This document shows, in pieces, positions 12,914-14,389 of a stretch of 14,389 nt of DNA (within the stretch, counting starts at the first letter, position 1; each line of letters starts with the position of its first letter). The position numbers and the translations under genes were made by a program. The DNA is from Geobacter sp. UBA6151 (GTDB taxonomy: Bacteria; Desulfobacterota; Desulfuromonadia; Geobacterales; Pseudopelobacteraceae). The stretch is from positions 1-14,389 of the forward strand of contig DIUT01000040.1 of NCBI GenBank assembly GCA_002423105.1, given 5' to 3'. The notes beneath the pieces were generated by a model. The model saw nothing but the letters and a program-made list of their open reading frames with translations, was not told the DNA's origin and searched no databases.

Positions 12914-14389
12914 ACGGCATAGGTATTGGTATCCGCGTAGACCGCAGTGAATTACAGTCAGCTATCCGTGAACTGGGAGAATACAAAAACCTGTTAGTCA
13001 GCGTCACCGGTCTGCAACTCCCCGGCATGGAAACGACACAGCACACCCCTGCCATGCGGACCGCCATAGAGCAGATGCATAACCTCCAGGGCAACAACCG
13101 GACCCTCCCGCCAGACATGACCCGCCATCTCTCTGGTATGGACTCAGTGACGCGCAGGATCGCCACCAATATGCAGACCTGGCAGACAGCGGCGAAACGT
13201 GCCCGCGACGAGCTGAAACAGGTTGCGGCAGACCTCAAGGGGTTGGAGTCTGCGTCCCACGACCCCAAATTACAACCCTCCACCCGTGGCGTTATGTTGG
13301 ACGAGATTCAACAATTGACCTCACGGCGGTCAGAGCTGGAGCGCACCGCTGCCAATGCCGAAAAACGCGCCAATGACTACAAACAGCGCCTCCCTGAAAA
13401 TTACAATCAAATGCTTGACCATGCCCATGTAACAGTCGGCAGCCGTCAGGGTCAGCAACAACAGAGAGCACTGGCCAGCAGCCTGAAAAAGATCATGGGA
13501 TACGGTTTAGTTGCTGCTGGAGGTTTCGGGCTGGGCAGCTTCCTGTCCCAGAGCCGGTCCGATTATCGGCAGGCCGTCGAACACGAGGGACCGTTGTTTG
13601 CCCGTGGTATCAAAGGCAGCAGGGACCGCGCCGTAACTGCTGCTGGTATTGGAATCAACCCGCTTGAATACTACGGACTGGAAGAGCGGTTGTCTGCCTC
13701 CACCGGCCTGAACGAAAAGACTGGTATCGGCAAACACGCCATGCTCACAGCCGCTTTCGCCAAATCCCAGGGCATAGGCACAGATCAGGCCGCAAACCTC
13801 CGGGAAAGCGTTTACCACGCCACCGGAAACGCCGGATCATTGCCATCTGCTGCATTGCTGGCAATAGGGCGGAGCACGGCTGACGGCCTGGATAAATCCA
13901 AGATGTACGAGCTGCTCGACCAGATCAATAAAAGCATGGGTATCACTGCCCACAGCCTAGGCGGGGCTGCAATGGGCAAAGACCAGCTTGCGGCAGGCAT
14001 GGCGTTATCGCTGGAGGCGCTTAAAATTGGCGGAGAAAAAGGAGTATTTGCCAAATCCGGCGAGTTCAGCAACGTGATGCAGAACGGATTGCAAGGTGCC
14101 GGGACTGGTGCTGGTGATATCCGGCTATTTCAGGCTATGGGCGGGTTCAACGGCCCCATGACCTGGGAGAAGATCCACGAAATGAACATGGTTAAGCAAG
14201 GCGGGTTCATGGAGCGCCCGGAACTGCTACAACAAATACTCGGCGGACTGAGCGGCAGCAAAGAAGCCAAGGCCGGCCAACTTGAGACCATGTTCCCGCA
14301 GTGGCACTTGGGAGCCAAGGGCAGCAAAACCTTGATCGAAATGCAGGATAGCGGATTTTTCAAAAAGCTGTCCAGCAGCAAAAAGAACA
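12910..14389 (+). CDS. Long virion-like protein, possible tail tape measure (partial, runs off right edge)
   Basis: The frame is open from the ATG at 12910 to the window end, giving at least 493 residues. Residues about 75-165 are polar helix with coiled-coil character. Residues about 195-212 (IMGYGLVAAGGFGLGSFL) form one hydrophobic, glycine-rich segment. From residue 225 on, the pattern DRAVTAAGIGINPLEYYGLEE, followed by STGLNEKTGIGKHAM and repeated G-rich helical segments, resembles tape-measure and internal virion proteins. No peptidase or lysozyme motif is seen in the visible part. The start overlaps the previous stop by four bases. The assignment is by general character and is not certain. 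Confidence 0.65.
   Translation, partial: MNGIGIGIRVDRSELQSAIRELGEYKNLLVSVTGLQLPGMETTQHTPAMRTAIEQMHNLQGNNRTLPPDMTRHLSGMDSVTRRIATNMQTWQTAAKRARDELKQVAADLKGLESASHDPKLQPSTRGVMLDEIQQLTSRRSELERTAANAEKRANDYKQRLPENYNQMLDHAHVTVGSRQGQQQQRALASSLKKIMGYGLVAAGGFGLGSFLSQSRSDYRQAVEHEGPLFARGIKGSRDRAVTAAGIGINPLEYYGLEERLSASTGLNEKTGIGKHAMLTAAFAKSQGIGTDQAANLRESVYHATGNAGSLPSAALLAIGRSTADGLDKSKMYELLDQINKSMGITAHSLGGAAMGKDQLAAGMALSLEALKIGGEKGVFAKSGEFSNVMQNGLQGAGTGAGDIRLFQAMGGFNGPMTWEKIHEMNMVKQGGFMERPELLQQILGGLSGSKEAKAGQLETMFPQWHLGAKGSKTLIEMQDSGFFKKLSSSKKN

Larger units (their letters stand above)
8541..14389 (+). mobile_element. Phage-like element beside tRNA-fMet (partial; left limit approximate)
   Basis: All genes from 8684 to the right edge read in the same direction, are tightly packed, and include an excisionase/AlpA-like protein, a phage replication initiator with in-gene iterons, a DnaC-type loader, a DUF5681 protein and a long virion-like protein. 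The left boundary is assumed to be at or just beyond the tRNA. No integrase is visible; it may lie beyond the right edge. No second copy of the tRNA end can be found inside the window, so the element cannot be delimited. Confidence 0.7.

Noticed and set aside
12882..13283. A 133-codon minus-strand frame, and further minus-strand frames to 14381
   Set aside because: They are shadows of the long plus-strand frame that is open from 12910 to the window end and is translationally coupled to its upstream neighbour.

Overview
The window looks like a Geobacter/Pelobacter-type bacterium (Desulfuromonadia). This is inferred from a short host block: a DUF523 gene, murI, a GerMN lipoprotein-like gene, a small conserved gene and an initiator tRNA. 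No taxonomic search was possible. The host block (about 5809-8540) is flanked on both sides by mobile DNA.

Left part (1 to about 5808): the early end of a Mu-like transposable prophage, running leftward. From a divergent control region near 3700-3870, the leftward operon carries a Ner-like regulator, a small unknown protein, an IclR-type winged-helix protein, a 311-residue coiled-coil protein and a DDE transposase. The MuB-like ATPase would lie beyond the left edge. The rightward side carries the lysogeny repressor (two tandem HTH units, no protease domain), a paralogue of the small unknown protein, and a third unknown gene. After these come about 340 bases without a gene, holding a GC-rich structured element and repeats that look like transposase end-binding sites. 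The prophage end appears to fall inside the 3' half of the DUF523-DUF1722 gene.

Middle (about 5809-8540): the truncated DUF523 gene reads leftward. Divergently, murI, the GerMN gene and a 101-residue conserved gene form a tight operon. A tRNA-fMet follows, with its own promoter and an intrinsic terminator.

Right part (about 8541-14389, open at the right edge): a second phage-like element next to the tRNA. It has an unknown gene, a small excisionase/AlpA-like protein, a lambda-O-like replication protein whose gene contains an 11-bp-phased iteron array (probable origin), a DnaC-type helicase loader, two unknown genes, a DUF5681 protein, a further unknown gene and a long partial protein resembling a tail tape-measure or other virion protein. 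No integrase, large terminase, portal or capsid gene is visible between these, so this may be a defective prophage, a satellite, or a phage with an unusual order.

The strongest observations are the in-gene iteron array with exact 11-bp phasing, the structured element near the Mu-like end, the probable leaderless promoter of the Ner gene, the duplicated-HTH repressor and the paralogous gene pair flanking the switch.
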